Source of the DNA: Homarus americanus
Lineage: Eukaryota > Arthropoda > Malacostraca > Decapoda > Nephropidae
Assembly: GCF_018991925.1 (NCBI RefSeq)
Contig: NW_024737042.1
Span: 20,722,977-20,786,976, forward strand
Direction: 5' to 3'
Length of the DNA stretch: 64,000 nucleotides
Every line of letters begins with the position of its first letter. Position 1 is the first letter of the stretch. Shown in pieces: positions 24,986-38,811 of this stretch. A program made the position numbers and the translations under genes. The notes under the pieces were generated by a model. It saw nothing but the letters and a program-made list of their open reading frames with translations, was not told the origin of the DNA and searched no databases.

Positions 24986-26157
24986 GAGGTTGTATTGTTT
25001 ATTTTTGTTTGGATCTGTGATTTTGATTGTGTTTTCGACCGCATAAGAATGACCTTACAGGGTGTGGTAGCCCAGTATGTTTTCGTTTTTTTTAGGCAGG
25101 CTATGCTTAAGGCACCTTTTCTAGCCCCCTCCCCATCTGGGATGAGCAGAGTGGCTCCTCGAAAGGGCTGTTCAGTCGCACACACAGGACCGGATTGCAC
25201 TGCTTCCTAGAAACCAGTACATAAACGACCATCTTATCTGTGCCGCCCATGTGCAGAGTTGTGACTAGAGACTCCCGGCAGTCACCTCTGCCTGTCCCCG
25301 TCGCCACTCGTCCGTCGCCATGGGACTTTTGGGGGTATAGGGATTTTGATGAAGATGAGAGGTAAGATTAGCTGGATGATGGCTGCGCGTGGGTGAGGCT
25401 GGAGCATAGGCTGCAACAGCAACATCTTGGTTCTCCCTTTTTCTGATCCAGTGGTGCAAGAGTTGCAACTACTAGGGAGAGGGAGAGTTGCAATTGACTG
25501 CCAATAGCCTAGTTTGTTGGGTTCCTTTATTAGTCTGTCCATTATGCCTTGATTTCGTCCACTGGTGTAGTCGTTGGGTTCCCATGGTCACCTCTTCCGC
25601 CTACACCGCCGTTGGGTCTTGTTGGAGCTCTGTATTTGTCTGCCTGATGGGGGCTCCACCGTAGATTTTTCGTTCGGGGTTTCCCCGTAGCTTTATACCT
25701 GCCAGGGTTAATCCACAAGGCAGTGGGGCACGGTTGGTAGGCTCCAGGAGTGTCCACATGCCAGTGGGCCTATGTACCATCCCTCTGGGGCCCTCTGCTA
25801 CTCCGAAATCCCCTGCTGGTCTAGCCTGGGCCCACGAGGCACCCAGTTACAGTGTGTTGCCACGAGGAGGCACAGCGGGAGTCTTGATGGTGAAGAGGCT
25901 GTGTACTGGCAGGGGAAGACGTATGCAAGTTGTTTCCCTGTTCGCCACGAGTACTAGCAAGCGGCTGCAGCTGAAAGCACCAGGGAGCAAGCAGTGCTTG
26001 CACCTTAACAATAACATAATGCTGCCACACTAGATGCATTTCACCACCCTGTGTGTGAACACACACACACACAAATGTAATAACACGAGAAAGTGAAGAA
26101 GGAAGAGCATCAATAAACCCTACAACTAATTAATATTCACACCCAGATTACACCTCA

Positions 26158-29100
26158 ACACCTACGCCTCAACACCTACACCCCAACACCTACACTCCTC
26201 AACACCTACGCCTCAACACCTACACCCTCAACACCTACACCTCAACACCTACACCTCAACACCCACACCTCAACACCTACACCTCAACACCTACACCTCA
26301 ACACCTACACCTCAACACCTACACCTGAACACCCACACCTCAACACCTACACCTGAACACCCACACCTAACACCCACCTGAACACCTACACCTGAACACC
26401 TACACCTAACACCTACACCAACACCTACACCTGAACACCTACACCTGAACACCTACACCTGAACACCTACACCCCCAACACCTACACCTCAACACCTACA
26501 CCTCAACACCTACACCTCAACACCTACACCTCAACACCTACACCCTCAACACCTACACCTCAACACCTACACCTCAACACCTACACCTCAACACCTAGAC
26601 CTCAACACCTACACCTCAACACCTACACTCTAACACCTACACCTCAACACCTACACCTCAACACCTACACCTCAACACCTACACCTCAACACCTACACCT
26701 CAACACCTACACCTCAACACCTACACTCAACACCTACACCTCAACACCTACACCTCAACACCTACACCTCAACACCTACACCTCAACACCTACACCTCAA
26801 CACCTACACCTCAACACCTACACCTCAACACCTACACCTCAACACCTACACCTCAACACCTACACCTCAACACCCACACTCAACACCTCACTTCAACACT
26901 GCACCACCTACACCAACACCCACACCTCAACACCTACACCACTCCACAACCCAACACCCACCTCACACCACCCCAACACCTACACCTCAACACCAACTTC
27001 AACACCTACACCTCAACACCTACACCTCAACACCCACACCTCAACACCCACACCTAACACCTACACCTCAACACCTACACCTCACACCTCACACCTCAAC
27101 ACCTACACCCCAACACCTACACCTCACCACCTCAAACACCCACATCTCAACACCTACACCTCAACACCTACACCTCAACACCCACACCTCAACACTACAC
27201 CAACACCTACACCTCAACACCCACACCCCAACACCCACACTCCTCAACACCTACACCAACTGCACCTCAACACCACACCTCAACACCTACACTCCAACAC
27301 CTGACCTCAACACCTACACCCCAACACCCACACCCCAACACCCACACCCCAACACCTACACCCCAACACCTACACCAACACCCACACCTCAACACCTACA
27401 CCTCAACACCTACACCTCAACACCTCACCCTGAACACCCACCAACACCCACACCTCAACATCACACCCCAACACCTACACTCAACACCTACACTCAACAC
27501 TCACACCAACACCTGAACACCTACACCTCAACACCCACTTCAACACCTACACCTCAACACCTACACCTCAACACCTACACCTCAACACCTACACCTCAAC
27601 ACCTACACTAACACCTACACCTCAACACCTACACCCAACACCACACTCAACACCTACACCTGACACCAACACCTGCACTCCTCAACACTCCACACCTCAA
27701 CACCTAAACCTCAACACCTACACCTCAACACCCACACCTCAACACCTACACCCCAACACCTACACCTCAACACCCACACCTAACACACCTCAACACCACA
27801 CCTCAACACCTAACCAACACCTACACCTCAACACCCACACCCTCAACACCTACACCTCAACACCTACACCCCAACACCTACACCTCAACACCTACACCTC
27901 AACACCTACACCTCAACACCTACACTTGAACACCTACACCTCAACACCCCACACCTAACACCTACACTCAACACCTACACCTCAACACCTACACCTGAAC
28001 ACCCACACCTCAACACCTACACCCCAACACCTACACCTCAACACCTACACCAACACTCACACCTCAACACCACCTCAACACCCACACCCAACACCTACAC
28101 CAACACCACACCCCACCACACACCCCAACACCCGCACCTCAACACCTACACCAACACCCACACCAACACCATTAACTCAACACCTACATCTCAACACCTA
28201 CACCTCAACACCTACACCTCAACACCCATACCACCCTACACACTAACACCTACACAACACCCACACCTCAACACCCACACCCCAACACCCACACTCAACA
28301 CCTACACCCCAACACCCACACCTCAACACCCACACCTCAACACTCCACACTAACACCCACCCCAACACCTACACCTCAACACCTACCTCCAACACCTACC
28401 TCCACCCCACCCCCTCAACACCTACACCTCCAACACCTACACCTCAACACCTACCTCACTTACACTCAACACCTACACACCTCCAACACCTACACCTCCA
28501 ACACCTACACCTCACACCTACTACCTCAACACCTACACCTCAACACCTACACCTCAACACCTACCTCAACACCTACACCCTCAACACCTACACCTCAACA
28601 CCCACACCTCAACACCTACACCTCAACACCCTACACATCAACACCTACACCTCAACACCTACACCCTCCAACACCTACACCTCCAGCACCACCTCCAGCA
28701 CCTGCACACTCAACACCTGCACTCCAACACCTGCACCTCCGCACCTACACCTCAACACCTACACCTCAACACCTACACCTCAACACCTACACCTCCAACA
28801 CCTACACCTCAACACCTACACCCGACCTACACCTCAACACCCACACCTCCAACACCTACACCTCAACACCTACACCTCAACACCTACACCTCAACACCTA
28901 CACACCTCAACACCTCACCTCAACACACACCTCACACCTAACACCTACACCTCAACACCTACACCTCCCACCTCAACACCCACCTCAACACCTACACCTC
29001 AACACCTACACCTCCAACACCTACACCTCAACACCCACACCTCAACACCTACACCTCAACACCTACACCTCAACACCCCACACCTCCACACCTACCTCCA

Positions 29101-30690
29101 ACACCTACCTCAACACCTACACCTCCAACACCTACACCTCAACACCTACACCTCAACACCCACACCTCAACACCTGCACCTCCAACACCTACACCTCAAC
29201 ACCTACCTCAACACCACACCTCCAGCACCACCTCAACACCTACACACTCAACACCTACACCTCACTACACCTACACCTCAACACCTACACCTCCCAACAC
29301 CTACACCTCAACACCTACACCTCAACACCTACACACCAACACCCACACCTCAACACCTACACCTCAACACCTACACTCAACACCTACACCCCACTACACC
29401 TCCAACACCTACACCTCCCCCACCTCCAACACCTACACCTCAACACCCACACCTCAACACACACCTCAACACCTACACCTCAACACCTACACCTCCAACA
29501 CCTACACCTCAACACCTACACCTCAACACCCACCTCCAACACCTACACCTCCAACACCTACACCTAGCCACCTACACCTCAGCACCTACACCTCCAACAC
29601 CTACACCTCCAACACCTACACCTCTTACTACACCTCAACACCCACACCTCCCAACACCCACACCTCAACACCTCACCTCAACACCCACCTCAACACCTAC
29701 ACCTCCAACACCTACCTGAACACCTCAACACCTACACCTCAACACCTACACCTCCAACACCTACACCTCCAGCACCCACACCTCAACACCACCTCAACAC
29801 CTACACCTCAACACCCCCACACCTCAACACCCTACACACCACCTACACCTCACACCTCCAACACCTACACTCCAACACCTACACCTCCAACACCTACACC
29901 TCAACACCTACACCTCAACACCTACACCTCAACACCTACCTCAACACCCACACCTCAACACCTACACCTCCAACACTACACCTCAACACCTACACCTCCC
30001 AACACCTACACCTCAACACCTACACCTCAACACCCACACCTCCAACACCTACACCTCAACACCTACACCTCAACACCTACACCTCCCAGCCCACACCTCC
30101 AACACCTACACCTCCAACACACCTCAACACCTACACCTCACCTCACCTCCTCACACTAACACCCACCTAACACCTACACCTACACCTCAACACCCACACC
30201 TCAACACCCACCCACCTCAACACCTACACCTCAACACCTACACCTCAACACCTACACCTCCCAACACCTACACCTCCAACACCTACACCTCAACACCTCA
30301 CACCTCAACACCCCACTCTTTCACCTCAACACCCACACCTCAACACCTACCTCAACACCTACACCTCAACACCCCACACCTCAACACCACCTCAACACCT
30401 ACACCTCCAGCACCTACACCTCCAGCACCTACACCACCATCCCACCTCCAACACCTGCACCTCAACACCTACACACCTCAACACCTACACCTCCAACACC
30501 TACCTCCAGCACCTACACCTCCAACACCCACCTCCAACACCTACACCTCAACACCTACACCTCCACACCTACACCTCCGCACCTACACCTCCCACCTCAA
30601 CACCTACACCTCAACACCTACCTCAACACCCACACCTCCAACACCTACACCTCAACACCCTCAACACACACACCTCAACACCCACACACT
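26158..30690. repeat. Satellite-like array, 14-bp CAACACCTACACCT unit
   Basis: About 320 units over 4.5 kb. The consensus is 14 bp. Runs of up to about 15 perfect copies alternate with stretches full of deletions, CCC for CTA substitutions and, right of 28,380, CTCC insertions. No T-to-G flow is seen: the plus strand has almost no G. Indels break all frames. Together with the following 15-bp block it is the largest single feature in the window. Confidence 0.96.
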
Positions 30691-31616
30691 CAACACACAC
30701 TCTCACCACCTGCACACTCAACACCCAGACACTCAACACCTATACACTCACCACCTACTCACTCAACACCTACACTCCCAACACCTACACTCTCAACATC
30801 TACACTCTCAACACCTACACACTCAACACCTACACACTCAACACCTACACACTAAACACTCAACACCTACACACTCAACACTTACGCCCTCAACACCTAC
30901 ACATTCAACACCGAAACATTCAACACCGACACACTCAACACCTATACACTCACCACCTACACACTTATCACCTACACACTCTTCACATGCACACTGCAAC
31001 ACACTCAACACTCAACACCTACACACTCACCACGTAAACTCTCAACACCTATACACTCAACACCTACATTCTCAACACCTACACTCTCAACACCAACACA
31101 CTCAACATCTACATTCTCAACACCTATACACTCAACACCTACACACTCAACACCTACACACTCAACTCCTACACACTCAACACCTACACACTCAACACCT
31201 ACACACTCAACACCTACACACTCAACTCCTTCACACTCAACACCTACACACTCAACACCTACACACTCAACACCTACACACCTAACACCTACATACTCAA
31301 CACCTACACACTCATCACCTACATTCTCAACACCTATACACTCAACACCTACCCACTCAACACCTACACACTCAACACCTACACACTCAACACCTACCCT
31401 CTCAACATCAACACACTCAACACCTACATTCTCAACACCTATACACTCAACACCTACCCACTCAACACCTACACACTCAGCTCCTTCACACTCAACACCT
31501 ACACACTTTACACCTACATTCTCAACACCTATACACTCAACTCCTTCACACTCAACACCTACACACTCAACACCTACACACTCAACACCTACACACTCAA
31601 CACCTACACACTCAAA
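30691..31616. repeat. Satellite-like array, 15-bp CAACACCTACACACT unit
   Basis: About 60 copies of a 15-bp unit differing from the 14-bp unit by ACACT instead of ACCT at the end. Variants with TATACACT, TACATTCT and TCCTTCACACT recur in the same order, suggesting multi-unit duplication. It continues the previous array without a gap. Confidence 0.93.
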
Positions 31617-31968
31617 CTACTTTTCTTTACAGGTACTCACCAATATAATCCTAACGTGTACATCACTTAACAAACGGCCTGACGTGTACACCAATATTAA
31701 ACACTCCGGGACGTACACAAGTAAATTACAAGGAAATTTTCCTCGGGAAGTGACGTAGTTGTGTGAACGAAAAAAAAAATTCTTGTAAATAAATGTGTTT
31801 CATTTGTTCTTGTTTGTTTTTGTTGCTATTACGATCAACAAACAGTCTGTGACGATGAAGTAATGTGGCGTGTTTCCTACAGTGACGTGTGGTGGTCGTG
31901 TTTCCTACAGCGACGTGTGGTGGTCGTGTTTCTTAACAGTGACGTATGGTGGTCGTGTTTCGTATATA

Positions 31969-32200
<232 letters not shown>

Positions 32201-32473
32201 CTGCCCACATGCCCACGTAAACACTACAGTTGTTCCAACTCCACTGTCTTAATGTAAAACCTGAGCATATTTATTATCAGCACACCCTAGATATATCACA
32301 CTCCAGCATCTAGGTAATGTCATATGCAGTATATTGAAGACACTCCGCGGTGCTATATAGACCTTACACTCTCTGACGCTAGAAGTAAAAGTGCAAAGTT
32401 TTCAGTGAGTTTACAAAATGTCAAGCCTGATGATTACATTCCAACGTGCATGAACTTTCCACTTTCTCTGAGT

Positions 32474-32515
<42 letters not shown>

Positions 32516-33300
32516 ATTTGTTTACTGAAGTTTTCTGTCATTTAGTCTTTAAGGAATTATACATTGTTCTCACACAAAACACTCACTAACTTATGTTTCC
32601 TGTGTTCTTTACTCCCACATGTCATCTTTATTATGGTCATTTTAAGCTCGACTTTTTCACCCATCTCCTTCTTTCCACATTTTCAAATGTTTTCACTTTA
32701 CATAAAATTTACATTGTCTAAGACATCAATTCAAACAACTTTTGTATTGCTTTACTTTCACTATTCACCTTTATTCTCTCTCGGGTATTGGGAACTTGGT
32801 TAAATGATCTCTCGTGTGGATGTGTGGCTCAAGGCAGCTGTGTCTCTCAGCAGTGAGGATAAGAGACATATTTATCTTCCTCTATCGATCTGAGCGTCTG
32901 TGCATCAATTTATTATTGTCATTATAATTATTATTATCAGTAGTAGTAGTGGTGAAATTTTTTTTATTTTTTCATTCTTTAATTGGTAGTATCATCCTTA
33001 AGTGATCATTTATATTAACTTTACTCTTGCGAATATTATGACTATTGAGTCTTTAAGTTTATTATCAACATATATCTTATTTGCTTTCATATTAAAACCA
33101 TTGAAATTATTCACATTATAACCAGAGATCATTTCATTGTCGAATGCTTAATTCCTTTAACAAGTCTCCAATTGAAAACTTTGTGTAAGGGCGAACTATA
33201 CATTTCTCATGGGAGTTACTGAGTCATATTGTCATTGTGGTCAAGCTCAAGATGGAAAAAAAAATTCATAACAAAGGAAACAGATTACACTCTTACAATC
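32201..33300. other. No recognisable gene; (CA)n at ~32473-32511
   Basis: AT-rich sequence with one CA microsatellite. A 73-codon plus-strand frame (32324-32545) runs into the CA repeat and has no recognised domain. Confidence 0.55.
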
Positions 33301-33308
33301 TTCATTCA

Positions 33309-33314
33309 TTTATT
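33309..33314 (-). terminator. Poly(A) signal AATAAA for the zinc-finger gene
   Basis: AATAAA on the minus strand 129 bp beyond the stop codon of the zinc-finger gene. It is in the right place to end the transcript, but no experimental end is visible. Confidence 0.55.
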
Positions 33315-33442
33315 TTATACAAAAACCAAAATAAATACCATAAATATTTGTACATAGTATTCACAATAAAAGAAGTAGCGACTATATATCTCCCCCCTTG
33401 ACTCTGACTGATTCTTCATCACCCTCGACTACCAACCCTCTA

Positions 33443-33778
33443 CTATAAGGCCTTTAGTGGAGTGCCATTCACTTTAAAGTCATCATTATCCCCTACTGAG
33501 CCTCCTCCTCCTCCTACCATCCCACCGACACCGCCCCCAAGCTGCCCTCCGCCGAAGAGCTTGAGATCTGTTGACTGTCTGCGAGATATCCAGGAGATGA
33601 TATTGTCCATAATAGTTTCAATGGACTTGCCGTTCCAGCCCAACTCCTCCCAATTGGTTCTGGAAGGGAAGCCGTACTCAAGGAACTTGCGCATGTTGAC
33701 TTTAAGACGCTGTGTTTCATCCACCCTCACGTCTGCGCAGGGGCTCTTGCCGGCCATGTCCAGGATTGTAATAAGTAC
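33443..33778 (-). CDS. C2H2 zinc-finger gene, last coding exon
   Basis: The exon begins after a good acceptor (pyrimidine-rich TTATCTTCCTGCAG on the minus strand, AG at 33780-33779) and runs 111 codons to TAG at 33445-33443. It starts VLITILDMAGKSPCADV and continues RLKVNMRKFLEYGFPSRTNW, ELGWNGKSIETIMDNIISWI, then a Gly-rich tail (GGGQLGGGVGGMVGGGGGS) and GTPLKAL. The reading frame joins in phase 0 to the donor of the upstream exon at 34966. The Leu/Trp-rich segment together with the last 40 residues of the previous exon (ETALVVLVGEAPMRQLGYPE) looks like one helical domain split by the intron. I do not recognise it as a named family. The conserved splice phase, biased codon use and absence of stops make it a real exon. 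Confidence 0.8.
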   Translation of the reverse strand, partial: VLITILDMAGKSPCADVRVDETQRLKVNMRKFLEYGFPSRTNWEELGWNGKSIETIMDNIISWISRRQSTDLKLFGGGQLGGGVGGMVGGGGGSVGDNDDFKVNGTPLKAL

Positions 33779-34053
33779 CTGCAGGAAGATAAATTTGAGT
33801 TCTTAAATTTTTTTGGATTTTTTCAATCTCATTGTTAATTTCCTTTTGCTTAGGAACTCCTGCAGATATTGACTATGAGGCTACAGTCACTGAATGCCGC
33901 ATAGATCTGCGGCTCAACTAACTCGACACAGCTAGGATAGCGACTTATGTATTGGGATATTTAATATTAAGGTAATAAAATGGTGGCGAAGGTATGGAGG
34001 CCATTTATAGTTTAAAAAAAATAATAGTAGTAGTAGTAGTAGTAGTAGTAGAA

Positions 34054-34088
<35 letters not shown>

Positions 34089-34523
34089 TGTAGTAGTAGT
34101 ATGGACTGTACGATATAAATGGACTGTGAGACAAGTTTCCTGAGATATAAATGCAGAAGAAAAGAAGAAAATCACGGTGAAAATGTTCTAACGTTTAGCC
34201 AACACACGGACTTGGGGCAGCCATGTGGATTTACGTTGATCAAAATAAAATATAGAAAATGAATTGAAGGTTTTATTGTGATGAGAAAAAGCCAGGCAGA
34301 CAGACAGACAGACAGAATATGTATGAGACGGGAAGTATGAGGTAAAGAAAAAACATGAGAGAAAAAAATTAGAGAAAGATAATAAAGTGAGTTAGAAGGA
34401 AATAAGAAATTAGCTTAGAAGTATTCGTCATAGTAATAATATTTCCTGTTAGTAATTAAGAGTTGTGTCACGGACCATTGCCTCCCCACACACTAACCAC
34501 ACTCCGATTTGGTGGTAATGGGA

Positions 34524-34578
<55 letters not shown>

Positions 34579-34965
34579 CCATTTCTTTAGTTTGTTCATG
34601 TAAATATACATATGTATGTTTTGTGTGTGCATGTCATTTGTAGTCAACCGTGTGTATGTGTGTTTATATAAGTACTACAGTTATAATCTGGTATAGAGTG
34701 GAGCATGTGTAGCGAATTCAGACGTACATTCATGAGGGTTCAGAGAGAGGCACACAAATATGCTTTAGAGGTACCACGAAGGATATGATCACCAGCATTA
34801 CGCTCCGGAAATATTATTGCCATGGTCACAGACTATAAGTTTTCTGGTGGTCATCTGCCACATTGCAGAATATTAAGAGAAGAAAGAAATTAACTTTATT
34901 GAGGGAGAGACGCTCTGGAATTCACACTCAAGAACAACAGAATGAATGTTCATTTTAACTTTTAC
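33779..34965 (-). other. Intron of the zinc-finger gene
   Basis: The donor GTAAAA (34965-34960 on the minus strand) and acceptor CTGCAG (ending 33779) bound 1187 bp. Inside lie an (AGT)n microsatellite (about 34024-34100), a GACA run near 34300 and a (CT)n run (about 34531-34575). No other gene is seen. Confidence 0.75.
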
Positions 34966-37470
34966 CTGTTCAGCGGTCTTTTCAGGATATCCAAGTTGCC
35001 TCATGGGAGCCTCACCAACCAGCACTACTAAGGCCGTCTCCACTTTCCTCTTGAAACCAGCAGCCTCGTGCTCCTCGGGCAGCAGAGACAGGAGTGACCT
35101 TTGGATATTCTCTCTAATGCATTCTAGGGGCGAGGGGGCCGCCAGATAGGCTTCCGACATGCAGGAACCCCCCAGAAGAACTTCAGGCTTTCCAGAATGT
35201 GATATGAACTTATCCTTTGGCAGATTAGCTTCTACGATAATCTCAGTGTCCTCGACTTTAGAACGTAGCGGGGGTAAGGTGACTGACCACCGAGGGAATG
35301 TAGGTAAGGTGCTGGGGACGTGGGTTGGCAGAGTGGTGATCGTTCTTGTATGAGCAGGTGTGACAGCTATTGAGGCCGGTGGAGTCAGTGTCGTGTGTGT
35401 GCTTACGTTCATTGTTGTGCAAGGTTGATGAGGAACAAATGAAGGTATGGAAGAGACAGGAATTGTTTGTTGTGAGGATTGTTGGCTAGCCAGTTGTGGC
35501 TGGGGTTCTGGTTGTGGAGGTTGTGGTGATGATATTGGTGGTATTGGTGGATGACACGTGGTTGAAACGCTGACGGCTTTTTTTTCTGTGGTATGGATAG
35601 GAATCAGAGGAGGTGGAGCTACCTTACGGGATTTGTGTTTCTTAGGATCTGAGTAGCCCACATCTGCAGACTTTCTTCTGAGGATGTTAGAGCGGTGTGT
35701 GGGTGGGGATGGGAGGGCCGGCGTAAGGAGGTGATGGGAATGTGGAGGCATTAACGAGGTGGGTGCCAGTAGATGGTGAGTGGAAGAGGGAGGATGGGGG
35801 GCTCCGTAACTCGCAGGATATGACTCAGCAGGACTTTCCCCCAATCTGTGTGACAGATTAAGCGGTGAACTTTCCGTCGTTGCTGTACGACTATGACCGT
35901 GGGACCCCAGAGGTTGTGATAGGTCTAGAGGGTTGGAATCAACGGGAGAAGGAGAATGCGAAACCGAGGTTGCCATGTACAAGGGTGGTGCACTGATGCA
36001 TTCAGGAGAGTTGGCTAGTTGTGGCTCGGTCCCTGGTGGGAGGGTGGAGTAGGGACGGAGGAAAGGGCCAGCACCCAACCCCGTGGGTGTCATGTGACCC
36101 CCAGACCCAGATTGATGACTCAGTGATAGTTGGTGTATGTCCAGATGTGGGGAGTTGGGTCCGCTGGTCTCAGGCTGTAAGATTGGCTCAGACGGAAGTG
36201 CGATGGTCGGAGACGAAATAACGGGTAGGTGCTGAGGTTTTGCTTGACTGGCCACTGGGAGAGTAGTGGTAGGAGGTTGAGACCGCTGGGACGACAGCGC
36301 CGCCCGCAACACGCTCAGCGGAGATCGACCACCCCCCGGATACTGCTGTTTCTTTGGTGGCATCCGGAAGGGTGGGGACGGTGTAGGGGCCTCATGAGGC
36401 AAGGGCGTGCTAAGAGTCTCTCGCACTGTATCCCGCTGGGGTACAGGGGATGACATCAGCACTGGTAATGATGATTCTGTTGTCGTCGTTGCCGGTTCTT
36501 CCACCTTCGTGCAAGTTTCTGGTGACTGGTGTGCCCCCCGATCAAAGGCTTGATCAGGAGAAGTAGCGTATCCTGTACTACCACCTGACTCACGTCCTGA
36601 GTCCTCAGAATCACTCACAGTTATGCAAACTCCAGTGTCCGGAGGCTCATCCTCTGCCTCTACTGGTTGCGGCACGGTAGGGATCTGTTCAGAGGGGGCG
36701 GGTGGCTCCAGGGGAGTCAGAATGGTGAGCTGTGATTCACAAGGGGGAGGCAGAACACATTGAAGGCCAGTTGCCGGCTGGAACTGCTCCAGATCTTGTA
36801 GGTTGATAGTTGTTGCTTCAGTGGGCAAAGGACCCTCCGGATCAACATCGTCGTCGCGGGCGTATTCATTAGGATGGTTCTGAGCGGTATGGTTGACCAG
36901 CTCTTTATCACAGGAGAACACTTGACCACATGGGATACATCGAACACCACTGTCCACTCGGTGCACGCGAACGTGACGACTTAGGTTCCCAGAGTGTTCG
37001 AAGGCGCGGCCGCACAAATGGCAGGCGTACGGCCGCTCCCTTGTGTGTATTCGTCGATGAACGACTAAGTTAGCGTATGCAGCAAATCCTTTTTGACAAT
37101 GTTCACACTGAAAAGGTTTCTCACCTGTGTGTGTCCTCACGTGTATTTTAAGCACTTTTGAGCAGGTAAATCCCTTATTACAATGTGTACATACATAAGG
37201 CTTCTCGCCTGTGTGCCGCCGTATGTGTATGACAAGTTGACCGTGCTGGGAGAAGCGTTTTTCGCAGTGTGGACACTGGTACGGCCGTTCTCGGGTGTGA
37301 ACACGCATATGGGTGTTACAGTTCCCTTTTGAGGCGAAACTTTTGCCGCAAAATGGGCATGAGAATGGCCTTTCTCCGGTGTGTGTCTTGTAGTGAGCGT
37401 CCAGCCGTGATCGTCGGTCGAATTCTCGGCCGCAAACATCACACCGAAGCTCGTTGACTTCAGGCGTAAT
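34966..37470 (-). CDS. C2H2 zinc-finger transcription factor, large internal exon
   Basis: This 835-codon exon encodes a probable nuclear DNA-binding regulator. It starts after acceptor CTCTCTATTACAG (AG at 37472-37471) with ITPEVNELRCDVC and ends at donor CAG|GTAAAA. Six canonical C2H2 fingers lie at residues 8-30, 36-58, 64-86, 92-114, 120-142 and 148-170, joined by TGE(R/K)P or TRERP linkers. A degenerate seventh follows at about 175-199 (CIPC...H....NH). Residues 200-750 are Pro/Ser/Thr-rich and probably disordered. They contain NPLDLSQ (residues 513-519, coordinates 35916-35934) and PLNLSH nearby, matching the PxDLS motif that recruits the CtBP corepressor, which suggests a repressor. 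The frame stays open upstream, but that stretch contains the splice acceptor and is likely intron. The start codon and 5' exons are not identified. No gene symbol can be assigned from sequence alone. Confidence 0.88.
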
Positions 37471-37472
37471 CT

Positions 37473-38394
37473 GTAATAGAGAGCGAGGTTCAGTAACATG
37501 AAAGACCAGCACACACATGCAAAATAAATGACTACAACCCCAATTTTGAATGGAAAATCTGCACCCTAAAGGCTTCCATAGACGAAAAGTAACTACTGTG
37601 CAATTTTTAGAATTCTTTAAGTGCTTACACGAAATAACACCAATATTCACCAGCTAAGTAAAAACAACGTGAATACAGTAAACACACTTTCTTGGGATGG
37701 CTCTTGAAAATTAGCGATTTCAGAACTCTTTTTAGTTGACGGTCGAAAATTTCTGTAGCCCTGCATCATCTCTCTCAGGTGTGTGTATACGGGATGAGCA
37801 ACTTCAACGCTACTCTCACATAAGTTACCACAGTAAGTTTGCCTATCATATTACTCATGTTATACTTAACCTTTTATGAAATTCCTTATCACTCATCTTG
37901 TAATGAATGGAATGTGAGTCTTGAGACAACTGTCAGTTTCTGCTCTTCTGGGCTGCAACATATGAGGCTAACGTAAGATGAACACAGTGGTCCCAAACAA
38001 ACAGGATTAAGAATGAACCGACACCCACATCCTTTATCAAACACAGTGCTGCTAGACATTTTGTTGCCCCAAAGACGTGCCCTTGGCTAAGTGACGAAGA
38101 CTAAATGTCACTGGGCAAACTAATCACATAAAATCAGCCAATGAACGCCTTGGAATGGGGTTGTGACCTCTTAGAAGGAACAGGTGTTGTGGGGTAACCG
38201 TACTAGCCCCCATCACCTCGGGGTTAAGACGGGTCAACAACTGAGACACCTTGCAATAGCCCCTGGAGGGTGTTCTGGTACTACACCCTGCAGGCACGGT
38301 TATCACCTCTCTTATTGTTTTTTCAGTAGAGAAAAAACGCTGAAACTTTTTCCAAACACTGAATAAATACACACACGTACAAAACATAATAATT
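37473..38394. other. Probable intron or upstream sequence of the zinc-finger gene
   Basis: No exon with convincing splice sites could be identified. A GC-richer patch at about 38150-38310 (CCCATCACCTCGGGGTTAAG and neighbours) resembles a dispersed repeat but cannot be named. Confidence 0.45.
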
Positions 38395-38470
38395 TGCATC
38401 GGTAAAGCTCGAACCCCAGCCCAGTGAGCATGAAGAGGAAACAATGCCACTTAGCCACCAAACTCTTACA
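38395..38470 (-). mobile_element. tRNA-derived SINE head
   Basis: On the minus strand a perfect A-box TGGCTAAGTGG (38457-38447) is followed 42 nt later by a B-box-like GGTTCGAGC (38415-38407), the spacing of an RNA polymerase III internal promoter. The cloverleaf stems are degraded, and the second half of the B-box (CTT for TCC) is off consensus. A SINE relic fits better than a working tRNA gene. Confidence 0.55.
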
Positions 38471-38811
38471 AAAAATGGATGCTGGCAGCGTTTAGAGCGT
38501 CTGAAGGAGATTAGGATATTTATATAGATGTACAATAGTAAGTATATATACAGAATCTTAAAAGAGTTAGTATGGTATATCATAAAAGTAACTTACTGTA
38601 TACACTAATTCCACAAACTATCGTGAATATTCCATTGCCCTTCTGACCATCACTGTGAGTCGCTGAGAGATTGTTGACCTACAGACCACTGAGTCATGAA
38701 GTCAACACACTGTGCGAGAAACACGATATATTTCCGCTCAGTTGCCAGGAGAAAACTAATGACCTCATGACATATTTTAGGGGATGAAAGAGACACACAA
38801 GCTGATTTCCG

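Larger units (their letters stand above)
22722..26040 (-). mobile_element. Decayed APE-type LINE (endonuclease + RT + terminal C2H2 finger)
   Basis: Reading the minus strand, the order is a non-coding or degenerate 5' region (about 26040-24990), AP-like endonuclease (about 24985-24230), linker (about 24140-23869), reverse transcriptase (about 23607-22990) and a short C-terminal segment ending in a C2H2 finger (about 22950-22795). The family is a single-ORF endonuclease/RT element common in aquatic animals. I cannot settle its clade (RTE-like or another) from sequence alone. Frameshifts, stops and an internal deletion make it non-functional. The far-right limit is uncertain, because 25000-26040 is attributed only by its position upstream and the lack of other features. 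Confidence 0.8.

Noticed and set aside
25821..26033. Overlapping frames on both strands in the LINE 5' region
   Set aside because: They overlap on opposite strands, have no recognisable domain, and lie where a LINE 5' untranslated region is expected.
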